Shown here: positions 37,836 through 46,046 of the stretch, in pieces
Numbering within the stretch: position 1 is the stretch's first letter
How the letters are laid out: every line of letters begins with the position of its first letter
Assembly: GCF_011316935.1 (NCBI RefSeq)
Contig: NZ_WLYS01000004.1
Location: 310,001 to 374,000, forward strand
Direction: 5' to 3'
From: Sphingobacterium chungjuense
GTDB taxonomy: Bacteria; Bacteroidota; Bacteroidia; Sphingobacteriales; Sphingobacteriaceae
DNA: 64,000 bases
Translations under genes and position numbers: made by a program
The notes under the pieces: generated by a model
Databases searched by the model: none
What the model was told of the DNA's origin: nothing
Seen by the model: only the letters and a program-made list of their open reading frames with translations

Positions 37836-38207
37836 GTGAAGCGCTGCATAGTCATCATAATGAGTATACTACTTTTTGCACAGAGCATATCTGTGCTAGG
37901 TGTGTATGCTAGTTTTTATGCTAATAGGGATTACATTGCTAAAAATCTATGCGCTTACCGCAATGTCAAGAACTCTGCCTGCGGCGGCGAATGTATTCTC
38001 ATGAAAAAGCTGAAACAAGCACAAGAGCAACAAGATGACGCTTTGGAGCGACTCACGCAAGTTTCTGCCTATATAATCCCTCCATTCGGCTTTTGTTTAT
38101 CTATCCCAGATGGAGTCGAACAATCTTCGGATCAGATGTTATCTTGGTCTTTTTCGCCGTATGCGTTTGCTTTTCACACCCGCTTATTCCGTCCGCCTTT
38201 GGCTTAA
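37836..38207 (+). CDS. Small secreted/membrane protein with an N-A-C-G-G-E-C motif
   Basis: 123 residues from GTG 37836 (ATG 37860 also possible). One hydrophobic N-terminal segment (about 5-25), then LCAYRNVKNSACGGECILMKKLKQAQEQQ. Small Bacteroidota proteins with an LCxNR...C-x-G-x-C-x-L-x-K-x-L motif are, as I recall, often found beside metal-uptake genes. That link is an inference. The three cysteines could bind a metal. The next gene is an AraC-type regulator 98 bp downstream. Confidence 0.55.
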   Translation: MKRCIVIIMSILLFAQSISVLGVYASFYANRDYIAKNLCAYRNVKNSACGGECILMKKLKQAQEQQDDALERLTQVSAYIIPPFGFCLSIPDGVEQSSDQMLSWSFSPYAFAFHTRLFRPPLA

Positions 38208-38305
38208 TCTTAGCCAACAAGTTTTATCAATTTTTTTTACTTCGAATGATTCCTGGTTTATCTATCCCAGAATATTCTTTTTATACTAAATCCACGCGGA
38301 GCAAT

Positions 38306-39169
38306 ATGGCTATGGAAACAACATTACCCATACTGGAGATTGAAGACATACAACACGACGCAGATCACTTTTTCCTACTAAAACTCCATACAGAGAAAGA
38401 GACATTACGTCGGCTTGAGCAAGCACATCGGCCAAACTTCTTTTCGATGTTGCTCCTTTTTCAGGGCGATGCACATGTCTATACCGAAGGTCAGCATATA
38501 CCATTGACAGCTTATCAGGTGCTCGTCAATCGACCGTTGGTGGTGAGCAGCATGCAACTACAAGGCGATAGCAAAGGATATCTGATCGGTTTTACAGAAA
38601 GTTTTTTCTCTCTGCGTTATAATAGCAACGTGCTACATCAGTTTTCGTTCTTCCAAACGCAGCAGACATGTTTTTTTCGGATTCCACAGCCAGAGCAATA
38701 TAAGTGGCATACCCTATTGACTTTTATGCTCCAAGAGCAAAAACCTGCGTTGTGGCGTAAAAATGCTCTTCGGTCTTACCTCAATATATTACTGCAGGAA
38801 ACACAAACTTATTTAGGGAATATAATCGAAGCTAACGAAGTATTCTCTCACAACGACAAGGTCTTACAATTCATCCAAATGGTAGACCGACATTATGTGG
38901 AGCACAAAAATCCATCCTTCTATGCATCGCAATTGCATATTTCGCAGAACTACCTTAACAAACTTTGTAAGACTAATCAGGCACAAACTAGTGGGCAAAT
39001 CATCAAACAACGTATCCTACTAGAAGCAAAAAGGCTGCTCGTACATACCAAAAGCTCCATAGCTGAAATCGCCTATAGCTTGGGGTTCGAAAGTCCCTCC
39101 TATTTCAATACCTTTTTTAAAAAACGGATTGGCGCATCACCAGAACGCTACCGCAAACAAGAATCTTAA
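38306..39169 (+). CDS. AraC-family transcriptional regulator
   Basis: 287 residues from ATG 38306; in-frame upstream codons overlap the preceding gene in another frame and are not plausible. An N-terminal cupin-like sensing region (LLLFQGDAHVYTEGQHIPLTAYQVLVNRPLVV) and a C-terminal double helix-turn-helix (ASQLHISQNYLNKLCKTNQAQTSGQIIKQRILLEAKRLLVHTKSSIAEIAYSLGFESPSYFNTFFKKRIGASPERYR) are clear. Its ligand is unknown. The DUF2911 gene starts 19 bp later and may be co-transcribed or regulated by it. Confidence 0.9.
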   Translation: MAMETTLPILEIEDIQHDADHFFLLKLHTEKETLRRLEQAHRPNFFSMLLLFQGDAHVYTEGQHIPLTAYQVLVNRPLVVSSMQLQGDSKGYLIGFTESFFSLRYNSNVLHQFSFFQTQQTCFFRIPQPEQYKWHTLLTFMLQEQKPALWRKNALRSYLNILLQETQTYLGNIIEANEVFSHNDKVLQFIQMVDRHYVEHKNPSFYASQLHISQNYLNKLCKTNQAQTSGQIIKQRILLEAKRLLVHTKSSIAEIAYSLGFESPSYFNTFFKKRIGASPERYRKQES

Positions 39170-39188
39170 TTTTTTATCCATTAAATAT

Positions 39189-39830
39189 ATGTCTCACAGT
39201 AAACCATTCCTAGTTATAAACGCAGCGCTGATAACTTCATTTATGCTAAGTTGCGGAGAGCGACAGAAAACGGAAACAGATGCGCCAACAGATCCACACG
39301 TACACCATCAACAGGCGACGGGCAGTAATCAGGGATTTGTAGACAGCCTTAATCAAGGTTTAATCACGCAAGATACCTTGAAAGGAAGTCCGAAACGTGT
39401 GACGATGACCAATGTAGGAAACACGCATGTGCACCTCACCTATAATTCTCCCGGTGTGAAAAATCGAATAATCTGGGGCGGTCTCGTTCCATACGGTCAA
39501 GTTTGGGTAACGGGCGCACATACTGCCACCAGTATTATGTTTACATCAGACATCGTGATCGATGGGCAGACTGTACCTGCAGGAACTTATGCTATTTTCA
39601 CCATTCCGGAATTGGACACGTGGACATTTATCCTAAACAAGAACCATAAGCAACATCTGGCAGACGATTACCGGGCGGAAGAAGATGTTCTGCGCACAAC
39701 AATTCAGCCAAAACCTCATCCCGTTACACCTCGATTAACTTATGAAATTCAAGTGGTTGATGAGAAAAATGGCATCATGCGTATGCTGTGGGAAGAATTG
39801 GAAATTGCCATACCTTTCTACACTCCTTAG
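39189..39830 (+). CDS. DUF2911 lipoprotein
   Basis: 213 residues from ATG 39189 (MSHSKPFLVINAALITSFMLSCGE), chosen because it gives a signal peptide with lipobox FMLSC. The DUF2911 body is recognisable: VHLTYNSPGVKNRIIWGGLVPYGQVWVTGAHTATSIMFTSDIVIDGQTVPAGTYAIFTIP. DUF2911 proteins are common secreted Bacteroidota proteins of unknown function. The linker after the Cys is rich in T, D and H. Confidence 0.85.
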   Translation: MSHSKPFLVINAALITSFMLSCGERQKTETDAPTDPHVHHQQATGSNQGFVDSLNQGLITQDTLKGSPKRVTMTNVGNTHVHLTYNSPGVKNRIIWGGLVPYGQVWVTGAHTATSIMFTSDIVIDGQTVPAGTYAIFTIPELDTWTFILNKNHKQHLADDYRAEEDVLRTTIQPKPHPVTPRLTYEIQVVDEKNGIMRMLWEELEIAIPFYTP

Positions 39831-39909
39831 TTAGCAGCAACCTACCGATATCGTATTGTAAAAAATGACGCAATGCATATCAATAAATACGGTAACCACT
39901 TGAGTACAA

Positions 39910-39933
39910 ACCCCCAAATTGAAATTTGGGGGT
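39910..39933. terminator. Hairpin after the DUF2911 gene
   Basis: A perfect 11-bp inverted repeat (ACCCCCAAATT / AATTTGGGGGT) with a GA centre, 80 bp after the stop and 50 bp before the next gene. No T run follows, so it may be a terminator of the AraC-DUF2911 unit or a leader hairpin of the next gene. Confidence 0.4.
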
Positions 39934-39983
39934 AACATTTCCTCGTACCTTCTGTTCTCTATACAAACAAAAGAAGGAATGTT

Positions 39984-40190
39984 ATGAAGAAATCCTATTT
40001 AGCGGCGATAGCAGCATCAGGTATGTTTGGTATCCTATCTTGCGCAGATCCAGCAGCACACCAAGGCGATAATCTCGAGAATACCTCCGACGAAGTAAAT
40101 CCAATGCCTATGACAGGTAGCACTACCAAAGATACATTATCGGAAGATTCGCTAAATCCCGAACTGGATACACCTAACAGTCCATATTAG
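39984..40190 (+). CDS. Very small lipoprotein
   Basis: 68 residues with a lipobox ILSC (Cys at 20) after MKKSYLAAIAASGMFG. The mature part is short, acidic and rich in T, S, P and D, with no fold I recognise. An AAGAAGGA sequence 6 bp upstream is a rare clear ribosome binding site. Function unknown. Confidence 0.7.
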   Translation: MKKSYLAAIAASGMFGILSCADPAAHQGDNLENTSDEVNPMPMTGSTTKDTLSEDSLNPELDTPNSPY

Positions 40191-40287
40191 TTCAAAATCA
40201 TAACGATTATAGTAGGATTGCACATACCACATACGTATGCAATCCGATAGTAAATGAATATCAACAAAAACTATAAATAATTATATC

Positions 40288-40848
40288 ATGGGAAAATTGA
40301 CAGAAAAAAAGATAGCTATATTGACAGAAGATGGATTTGAGGAAATTGAGTTAACGAGCCCAAAAGAAGCCTTGGAAGAAGCGGGCGCTACCGTGCACAT
40401 CGTATCACCAAAAAGCGATGTAGTACGTGCTAAATCTGGTGATGAGTGGAAAGGTGATTATCCAGTAGATCAACCGCTTGAGGGTGCTTCTGCCGATGAC
40501 TATGACGGATTGTTGATCCCAGGCGGAGTAATCAATCCAGATAAATTACGCGTTAATGAAGCTGCCCTATCATTCGTAAAAGCATTCTTCGCCGCAGGAA
40601 AACCAGTATCTGCAATTTGTCATGGTCCGCAAGTATTGATCGATGCGGAGGTCGTAGAAGGAAGAAAGATCACGTCCGTGGGCGCTATTAAGAAAGATTT
40701 GATCAATGCAGGCGCGCATTGGGAAGATAGCGAAGTGGTGACTGATCAAGGTCTGGTGACCAGTCGTACACCAGATGATCTTCCAGCATTCAACAAAAAA
40801 ATTGTGGAAGAATATGCCGAAGGCAAACATAAAGGACAGCATGCGTAA
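40288..40848 (+). CDS. DJ-1/PfpI family protein (YhbO-like)
   Basis: 186 residues, standard for PfpI/YhbO. The catalytic Cys111-His112 lies in VSAICHGPQVLIDA, with Glu18 in DGFEEIEL. The family motif LLIPGGVINPDKLR is present. Members act as stress-linked deglycases, glyoxalases or proteases; the true activity is debated. Monocistronic, with its own terminator. Confidence 0.9.
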   Translation: MGKLTEKKIAILTEDGFEEIELTSPKEALEEAGATVHIVSPKSDVVRAKSGDEWKGDYPVDQPLEGASADDYDGLLIPGGVINPDKLRVNEAALSFVKAFFAAGKPVSAICHGPQVLIDAEVVEGRKITSVGAIKKDLINAGAHWEDSEVVTDQGLVTSRTPDDLPAFNKKIVEEYAEGKHKGQHA

Positions 40849-40878
40849 TCGCTGCTAGATATACATACATCGTAGGTA

Positions 40879-40913
40879 GAGGATGGTTCTTAACAGGATC
40901 ATCCTCTTTTTTT
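40879..40913 (+). terminator. Rho-independent terminator of the PfpI gene
   Basis: Stem GAGGATG / CATCCTC with a loop of 14 nt and seven T after the stem, 30 bp after the stop. Confidence 0.85.
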
Positions 40914-41074
40914 ATGGTGCTACAATCTGTTGCTAATACACCATAAGACCAAACAGAAGGAGACATAAAAACATTATGACAATATCATGTCCATTATAAA
41001 CGCAATTAAATTGCATTTGACTGTTTTTAGAAATACCTTTATCCCATAAACGTTAGCATTTAAATTCAGTATTC

Positions 41075-41992
41075 ATGAAACAAGATTTTATATTCGACAC
41101 CATCATATTAGGAGGCAGCTATGCCGGTTTATCAGCCGCAATGGCTTTAGGTAGGTCGTTGAGAACCGTTTTGATTATTGATAATGATAAACCATGCAAT
41201 CGCCAAACACCACATTCCCACAATTTCTTAACGCAGGATGGTAAGACGCCCGCCGAAATCTCGGCAGTGGCCAGAGAACAGGTTGCGCTATACGATACCG
41301 TGCAGTTTCTCTCGGATTCCGTGACTACCGCTTCATCATCGGAAGAAATTTTCACGATTGAAACTATCACTCAAAAACAGTTTAGAGCAAAGAAACTCAT
41401 CATTGCTACAGGTATCCGCGATATCATGCCTCTAATTCCTGGCTTTGCGGATTCTTGGGGAATATCAGTAATCCATTGCCCCTACTGCCATGGTTACGAG
41501 TTTCGTGGAAAGCGCAATGGCATTTTAGTGCCCGAGGATCCAGCCGCTGCGCTTCATCTATCCGGATTAGTGAAAAATCTTAGCGATGATGTTACCTTAT
41601 TTACCAATGGTAAAAATCCATTTGATGATGCGCAATTGTCAAATTTCGCCAATCGTGATATCCACGTCAATAGTAGCAAAATCGCAGAAATCATACATCA
41701 AAACGGAAACATTGCGCACTTAACGTTTGAAAATGGAGAACTAGTAGCACTCGACGCCTTATATGCACGTGTGCCATTTGACCTGCATCATAATATCGCA
41801 GAACAACTTGGTTGCTCCAAAACAGAGATGGGACTATTGCAAGTCGATGCATTTCAAAAAACGACCGTTCCTGGCATCTACGCCTGCGGCGATATTTGTA
41901 ATCCGATGCGATCAGTTGCTAGCGCCGTATATACAGCAAACCTCGCAGGTGCTATGGTAAATATGGCACTCTGCGAAGAACATCCCCAATAA
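41075..41992 (+). CDS. Thioredoxin-reductase-like FAD/NAD(P) oxidoreductase
   Basis: 305 residues. The FAD-binding start reads DTIILGGSYAGLSAAMALGRS (GGSYAG in place of GxGxxG) and the C-terminal FAD segment GIYACGDICNPMRSVASAVYTANLAGAMVN. A CPYC redox pair lies in VIHCPYCHGYEFRGK. The NADPH-binding segment is degenerate (NGILVPEDPAAALHLSGLVKNL), lacking the GxGxxA pattern of true TrxB. It may therefore use another electron donor or substrate, as in the AlaDH/GliT-like relatives. Monocistronic. Confidence 0.85.
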   Translation: MKQDFIFDTIILGGSYAGLSAAMALGRSLRTVLIIDNDKPCNRQTPHSHNFLTQDGKTPAEISAVAREQVALYDTVQFLSDSVTTASSSEEIFTIETITQKQFRAKKLIIATGIRDIMPLIPGFADSWGISVIHCPYCHGYEFRGKRNGILVPEDPAAALHLSGLVKNLSDDVTLFTNGKNPFDDAQLSNFANRDIHVNSSKIAEIIHQNGNIAHLTFENGELVALDALYARVPFDLHHNIAEQLGCSKTEMGLLQVDAFQKTTVPGIYACGDICNPMRSVASAVYTANLAGAMVNMALCEEHPQ

Positions 41993-42004
41993 CTATCTTA
42001 TAAA

Positions 42005-42370
42005 TTATTGCGCATTGCGTGCCGCTTCCAAAATTGGAATATTGGCCTCTGTCGGCACATAGATTATTTGGTTGATTCTGCCTGCTTTAAGGGCCTCACC
42101 AAATGCACCGATAAATTCTTGTTTACGATACTCGGGGTAGCGCTGTGCTGCCTCGCCCATGATTTTGATAGCCTCTGCCTGTAGTAGGGCGGCATCTTTT
42201 TCTGCACGGGCTTGTTCAATCAAAATTTGACGTGACTGTGTCGCTTCGGCCAGTCGCGCTCGACCGGCCATCTCCTGCTGCCAAACATTGTAACGTGGCA
42301 AACCAAACATTAATCCTAAGATGATTCCAATAGCTACTAATGCAATCAATGATAAGCTGATTATTTTCAT
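42005..42370 (-). CDS. Small membrane protein resembling a fragment of SPFH/band-7 proteins
   Basis: 121 residues from ATG 42370 (MKIISLSLIALVAIGIILG), preferred over an upstream ATG at 42478 that would run through the palindromic regulatory sites. One N-terminal membrane helix is followed by an alanine/glutamate-rich helix (EMAGRARLAEATQSRQILIEQARAEKDAALLQAEAIKIM) and FIGAFGEALKAGRINQIIYVPTEANIPILEAAR. This resembles the coiled-coil tail of stomatin/prohibitin-like proteins without the SPFH domain. Divergent from the second permease operon. Confidence 0.7.
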   Translation of the reverse strand: MKIISLSLIALVAIGIILGLMFGLPRYNVWQQEMAGRARLAEATQSRQILIEQARAEKDAALLQAEAIKIMGEAAQRYPEYRKQEFIGAFGEALKAGRINQIIYVPTEANIPILEAARNAQ

Positions 42371-42426
42371 ATATTCTTTTAGGTATTGATTATAAGATAC
42401 GCAATTATCGTCACAGATCAAATAGC

Positions 42427-42464
42427 TGTTCGGAATTGAACGAATAATTGTCCGGTATCGAACA
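42427..42464. promoter_or_regulatory. Two enhancer-type palindromes upstream of the second permease operon
   Basis: TGTTC-N6-GAACG at 42427-42442 and TGTCC-N6-GAACA at 42449-42464, 22 bp apart. Same motif and phasing as the tolC/hlyD array. Confidence 0.7.
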
Positions 42465-42518
42465 CTTGGCAAGTACAATAAAAAACATAATTATTTCAAA
42501 AACAACAACTTATCTATT

Positions 42519-42533
42519 AGGTGTCAAATTTGG
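42519..42533 (+). promoter_or_regulatory. Possible sigma-54-like promoter of the second permease operon
   Basis: AGGTGT-N5-TTGG: GG at 42520-42521 and TTGG at 42530-42533, the correct -24/-12 spacing but a poor -24 sequence. It lies 54 bp after the second palindrome, matching (within 1 bp) the 53-bp gap at the other three promoters. Confidence 0.4.
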
Positions 42534-42604
42534 TATGCCCTTACTGGCAAAGCAAAGTACAAAAGGTACGCTTACCATTTAATATAACGTTTGATACTAT
42601 TAGC

Positions 42605-45001
42605 ATGACATCACATATCAAAACAGCTTGGCGTAATATCATTAACAATAAGCTCTTCAGTATATTGAACATTGTGGGCTTAGCTACCTCCTTTGCCGTC
42701 ACCATTTTACTGCTTTCCTTTGTATGGAAAGAGACCAGCTTTGATAAATTTAATAGCAACTATAGGAACATCTATCGTGTCAATACGGAGTTCGAAGCAG
42801 AATATGACAATCTAAAAACACCACAATTACCTAACTCCGTGGCGCCTGCTATGATGGCCGAAGTAACTGGCGTCGAAAACACCGCACGTTTGGTAAAACA
42901 CGACTTTGGCACTATCGCATCAATCAGAGTGGGTGATCAGAATTTTCCTGAGTCTGCACTCTATTTGTCCGACTCTAGCCTGTTCCAGATTTTTGATTTT
43001 CAGTTTATTGAAGGAAACGCAAAACATGTTTTTGATCAGCCTAACAGCATTGTTATATCAGCTTCTACAAGGGATAAAATCTTTGGAGATAGATTGGTCA
43101 TAGATGAAATACTGACCATCAACAACCAGGATACCATGCGTGTGGCAGGAGTTTTTCAAGATTTGCCCGAAAACAGCAGTTTGGACTGTAACATGATCTA
43201 CAGCATGATGGATAGTTGGATGGGGAAAAATGTATACTGGTCCAATGCGAGCTATGAAACCTACGCTTTGTTGAATCCTGCTGTAGATCCGCAGTTGGTA
43301 GAAAAGCAAACCAACGCTCTATTGGACAAGTACATGGCAGATAATCGCTTTTTGAAGCGGCTTTTCTTACAGCCTTTGGCTGATGTACATCTGTATTCGA
43401 CAGATTTACGTGAAAGCAATAATGCCCGTGCTGGAAATCATGTCACCATCAAGCTAGCGATTCTTCTGGCCGCAGTCACACTTCTTATCGCCTGCATCAA
43501 TTACATGAATTTGGCTACGGCACGCTCTTCCAAGAATGCGAAAGATGTCGGCGTCGCAAAGGTGCTAGGTGCCACAGGCAAGCAGGTCGTTTTTAGATTT
43601 TATGCCGAAGCGGCTTTAGTGACTTTGATAGCCATTGGACTGGGGTATGGAATCGCCATCCTATTAGCTCCAATTTTCGAACAAATAACGCAGACAAACT
43701 GGAACTATCAAGCGTTGTGGAATCCGCAATTACTAGGCATCACATTCGTACTGTGGGTGGGTGTTACCTTATTAGCAGGCAGCTATCCAGCATATTATAT
43801 GCACAAGATTAGTCCGCTTATCTTAATGAATAAAGGTGCGCTAAAAAATTCATTTGCCAATCGCATGCGCCGTATTCTAGTCGTCTGTCAGTTTACGGCC
43901 TCTATTACACTATTGTCGTCCATTATGATAATAGCACAGCAAATGCGCTATGTACAGCAAAAAGACTTGGGCTACGAACCATCTGGTGTAATGGCTATTT
44001 CCATCAATTCGTTGTCTTCCAAAGCGCAATTTCAAGCCTTGAACGATGGTTTACGCAACCTCGCCTCCACCACTAGTTCGGTAGCAGCACAAAGTATGAT
44101 GGGGATGCGCGAAAGTGGCAAGCAGGTTCGAAAATTAGTAACTGACAAGAAAGGATTGCCAGTATCTACCAATAGCGTGAGTGGGCCAATCGCAGAAACC
44201 CTGAAGCTTCACCTTTTAGCGGGTAATGATTTACCAGAAAACTTGTCTACTACCGACACGACTTGTTATGTCTTAATTAATGAGGCCGTGTTGAAATATT
44301 TAGGCTACGTCAATCCAGAAGAAGCTATTGGCAAACCAATCATCACCGAAATGCGCCCAAACAATTCCATTATATCTGGTGTGTTGAGCGATTTTCACTA
44401 CACCTCGCTCAAAGAATCCGTGGGTGGCTATTTATATTACCGTATGAACCGCCCCTCAGAATCGCAAGGGCAGTTGTTCGTCCGTTTCCAATCGGCGCAA
44501 GTGAGCACTTATCTGACTCAAGTAGCGGAAGTATTCAAGCAACATGTGCCAGACGGCGCTTTTGTATACGAGTTTACCGATGAGCATGTAGCGCGCATGT
44601 ACCAGGAAGAAACTCGTACAGCAAACATCACGGGTTTGTTTTCCGGTTTAGCGATCCTGATCTCTTGCTTGGGCTTATTTGGACTAGCCAGTTCTATGGC
44701 CGAACAGCGTGTCAAAGAAATTGGTATTCGCAAGGTTTTGGGTTCTAGCGTGAACAGCATACTACTCTTATTATCAAAAGATTTCATTAAATTGGTGTGT
44801 TTATCAATTGTCATCGCCACACCTATTGCATGGTGGGCGATGCACAGTTGGTTAGCCGATTTTTCTTATAGAATAGAATTAGAATGGTGGGTATTCGGAA
44901 TCTCTGGCCTCATCGCATTACTAATTGCCGTATTAACCATCAGCGGGCAAGCACTTCGTGCTGCGCTGGCAAAGCCAATACAAAGCCTACGCAATGAGTA
45001 G
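42605..45001 (+). CDS. FtsX/MacB-like ABC permease, copy 7
   Basis: 798 residues from ATG 42605 (MTSHIKTAWRNIINNKLFSILN), which aligns with the other copies; the longer in-frame extension to 42521 would begin inside the predicted promoter. First FtsX block INYMNLATARSSKNAKDVGVAKVLGATGKQ, second block LFGLASSMAEQRVKEIGIRKVLGSS, tail ALAKPIQSLRNE. First gene of the second permease operon. Confidence 0.92.
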   Translation: MTSHIKTAWRNIINNKLFSILNIVGLATSFAVTILLLSFVWKETSFDKFNSNYRNIYRVNTEFEAEYDNLKTPQLPNSVAPAMMAEVTGVENTARLVKHDFGTIASIRVGDQNFPESALYLSDSSLFQIFDFQFIEGNAKHVFDQPNSIVISASTRDKIFGDRLVIDEILTINNQDTMRVAGVFQDLPENSSLDCNMIYSMMDSWMGKNVYWSNASYETYALLNPAVDPQLVEKQTNALLDKYMADNRFLKRLFLQPLADVHLYSTDLRESNNARAGNHVTIKLAILLAAVTLLIACINYMNLATARSSKNAKDVGVAKVLGATGKQVVFRFYAEAALVTLIAIGLGYGIAILLAPIFEQITQTNWNYQALWNPQLLGITFVLWVGVTLLAGSYPAYYMHKISPLILMNKGALKNSFANRMRRILVVCQFTASITLLSSIMIIAQQMRYVQQKDLGYEPSGVMAISINSLSSKAQFQALNDGLRNLASTTSSVAAQSMMGMRESGKQVRKLVTDKKGLPVSTNSVSGPIAETLKLHLLAGNDLPENLSTTDTTCYVLINEAVLKYLGYVNPEEAIGKPIITEMRPNNSIISGVLSDFHYTSLKESVGGYLYYRMNRPSESQGQLFVRFQSAQVSTYLTQVAEVFKQHVPDGAFVYEFTDEHVARMYQEETRTANITGLFSGLAILISCLGLFGLASSMAEQRVKEIGIRKVLGSSVNSILLLLSKDFIKLVCLSIVIATPIAWWAMHSWLADFSYRIELEWWVFGISGLIALLIAVLTISGQALRAALAKPIQSLRNE

Positions 45002-45063
45002 GAAAATGCTGTAAATTATTAACACGAATCACACATATTTTATTCACACAAACACCACCAATT

Positions 45064-46035
45064 ATGCGTTACATTATCTTAACCACACTACTATTAACCA
45101 GTATTTTCAGCTTACAAGCCCAACAGAAAAAAATCACGTACACCACCAAAACTTTTAAGGCATCTTCTATCAAATCTTTGGATGCCAGTACAAGTGGTGG
45201 ATCTATTCAAGTAGAGGGCACTAGCGGCGAAGCCAGCGTCGAGATTGTTTTATCTCCCAATGGAAAGCTAAAATATTCCCGAATCGAAGAACTAAAGTCC
45301 ATATTCGAAAAAGAATATGACTTAGATCTAGGTCTAAAAGGCGGCACATTGGTTGCAAAAGTGAAGCGTAAATCCGGTTTTAGCGGAAATAATTCACTTT
45401 CTGTAGCCTATATTATTCACGTTCCCACAAAAATTTCGTCTCAAGTAAAAACTTCTGGAGGAAGCATTTCTATGAGCAACCTAACAGGAGACCAAACCTT
45501 CGCAACATCAGGCGGCAGCTTGACGGCAAATAACCTAAATGGCAACATTAACGGCAAAACTTCTGGCGGTAGCATCACGGCAAAATCCTCTCAAGGCAAC
45601 ATTCAAATCTCGACCTCTGGCGGATCGATCACCATGGAGCAATTGAGCGGCACAATCGTAGCAAAAACTTCGGGCGGATCCATCACCGCAAAACAAGTAG
45701 TTGGCAAGTTGAATGCAGCGACTTCGGGTGGGTCAATCAATTTCGACAGCATAGAAGGAGATATCCAAGCAGCAACATCAGGCGGTAGCGTGAATGCAAC
45801 GATCGCAAAAATTACGAATCCATTAAGTTTGAGCACCAGCGGTGGCAGCATCAACCTCAAAATTCCAAAAGGTGGCTACAACTTAGATTTGAGTGGCACC
45901 AGAGTCAATGTCAATAACTTAGATAATTTCTCCGGAAGCACCAAGAGAGACCGAGTAACGGGTAATGTAGGTGGCGGTGGCCATTCAGTGACAGCCAAAA
46001 CTTCTGCTGGAACAGTGAACCTAAGCTGGTTATAA
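45064..46035 (+). CDS. Secreted TSGGS-repeat protein (DUF4097-like beta-helix)
   Basis: 323 residues with a signal peptide (about 1-19, SIFSLQAQ). Nine copies of TSGGS occur; the first is near residue 43, and six consecutive intervals from the second copy onward are exactly 18 residues (TSGGSITAKSSQGNIQIS and similar). This predicts a right-handed beta-solenoid with one rung per repeat, as in DUF4097/putative auto-adhesin proteins. Lies between permeases 7 and 8 (62 bp and 11 bp spacing), so it is co-transcribed with them and may be a periplasmic or exported partner. Confidence 0.8.
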   Translation: MRYIILTTLLLTSIFSLQAQQKKITYTTKTFKASSIKSLDASTSGGSIQVEGTSGEASVEIVLSPNGKLKYSRIEELKSIFEKEYDLDLGLKGGTLVAKVKRKSGFSGNNSLSVAYIIHVPTKISSQVKTSGGSISMSNLTGDQTFATSGGSLTANNLNGNINGKTSGGSITAKSSQGNIQISTSGGSITMEQLSGTIVAKTSGGSITAKQVVGKLNAATSGGSINFDSIEGDIQAATSGGSVNATIAKITNPLSLSTSGGSINLKIPKGGYNLDLSGTRVNVNNLDNFSGSTKRDRVTGNVGGGGHSVTAKTSAGTVNLSWL

Positions 46036-46046
46036 AAAACATCAAC

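Noticed and set aside
38093..38305. N-terminal extension of the AraC-type protein
   Set aside because: It overlaps the preceding gene in another frame and precedes the conserved part; ATG 38306 gives a normal-length regulator.
42467..42477. TTGGCAAGTACA just after the 42.4 kb palindromes as a -24 element
   Set aside because: It lies 2 bp from the palindrome, far too close for an activator acting at 53-54 bp, and has no -12 match.
42371..42478. N-terminal extension of the small SPFH-like protein
   Set aside because: It would run through the palindromic regulatory sites, and the internal ATG 42370 begins a proper membrane helix.
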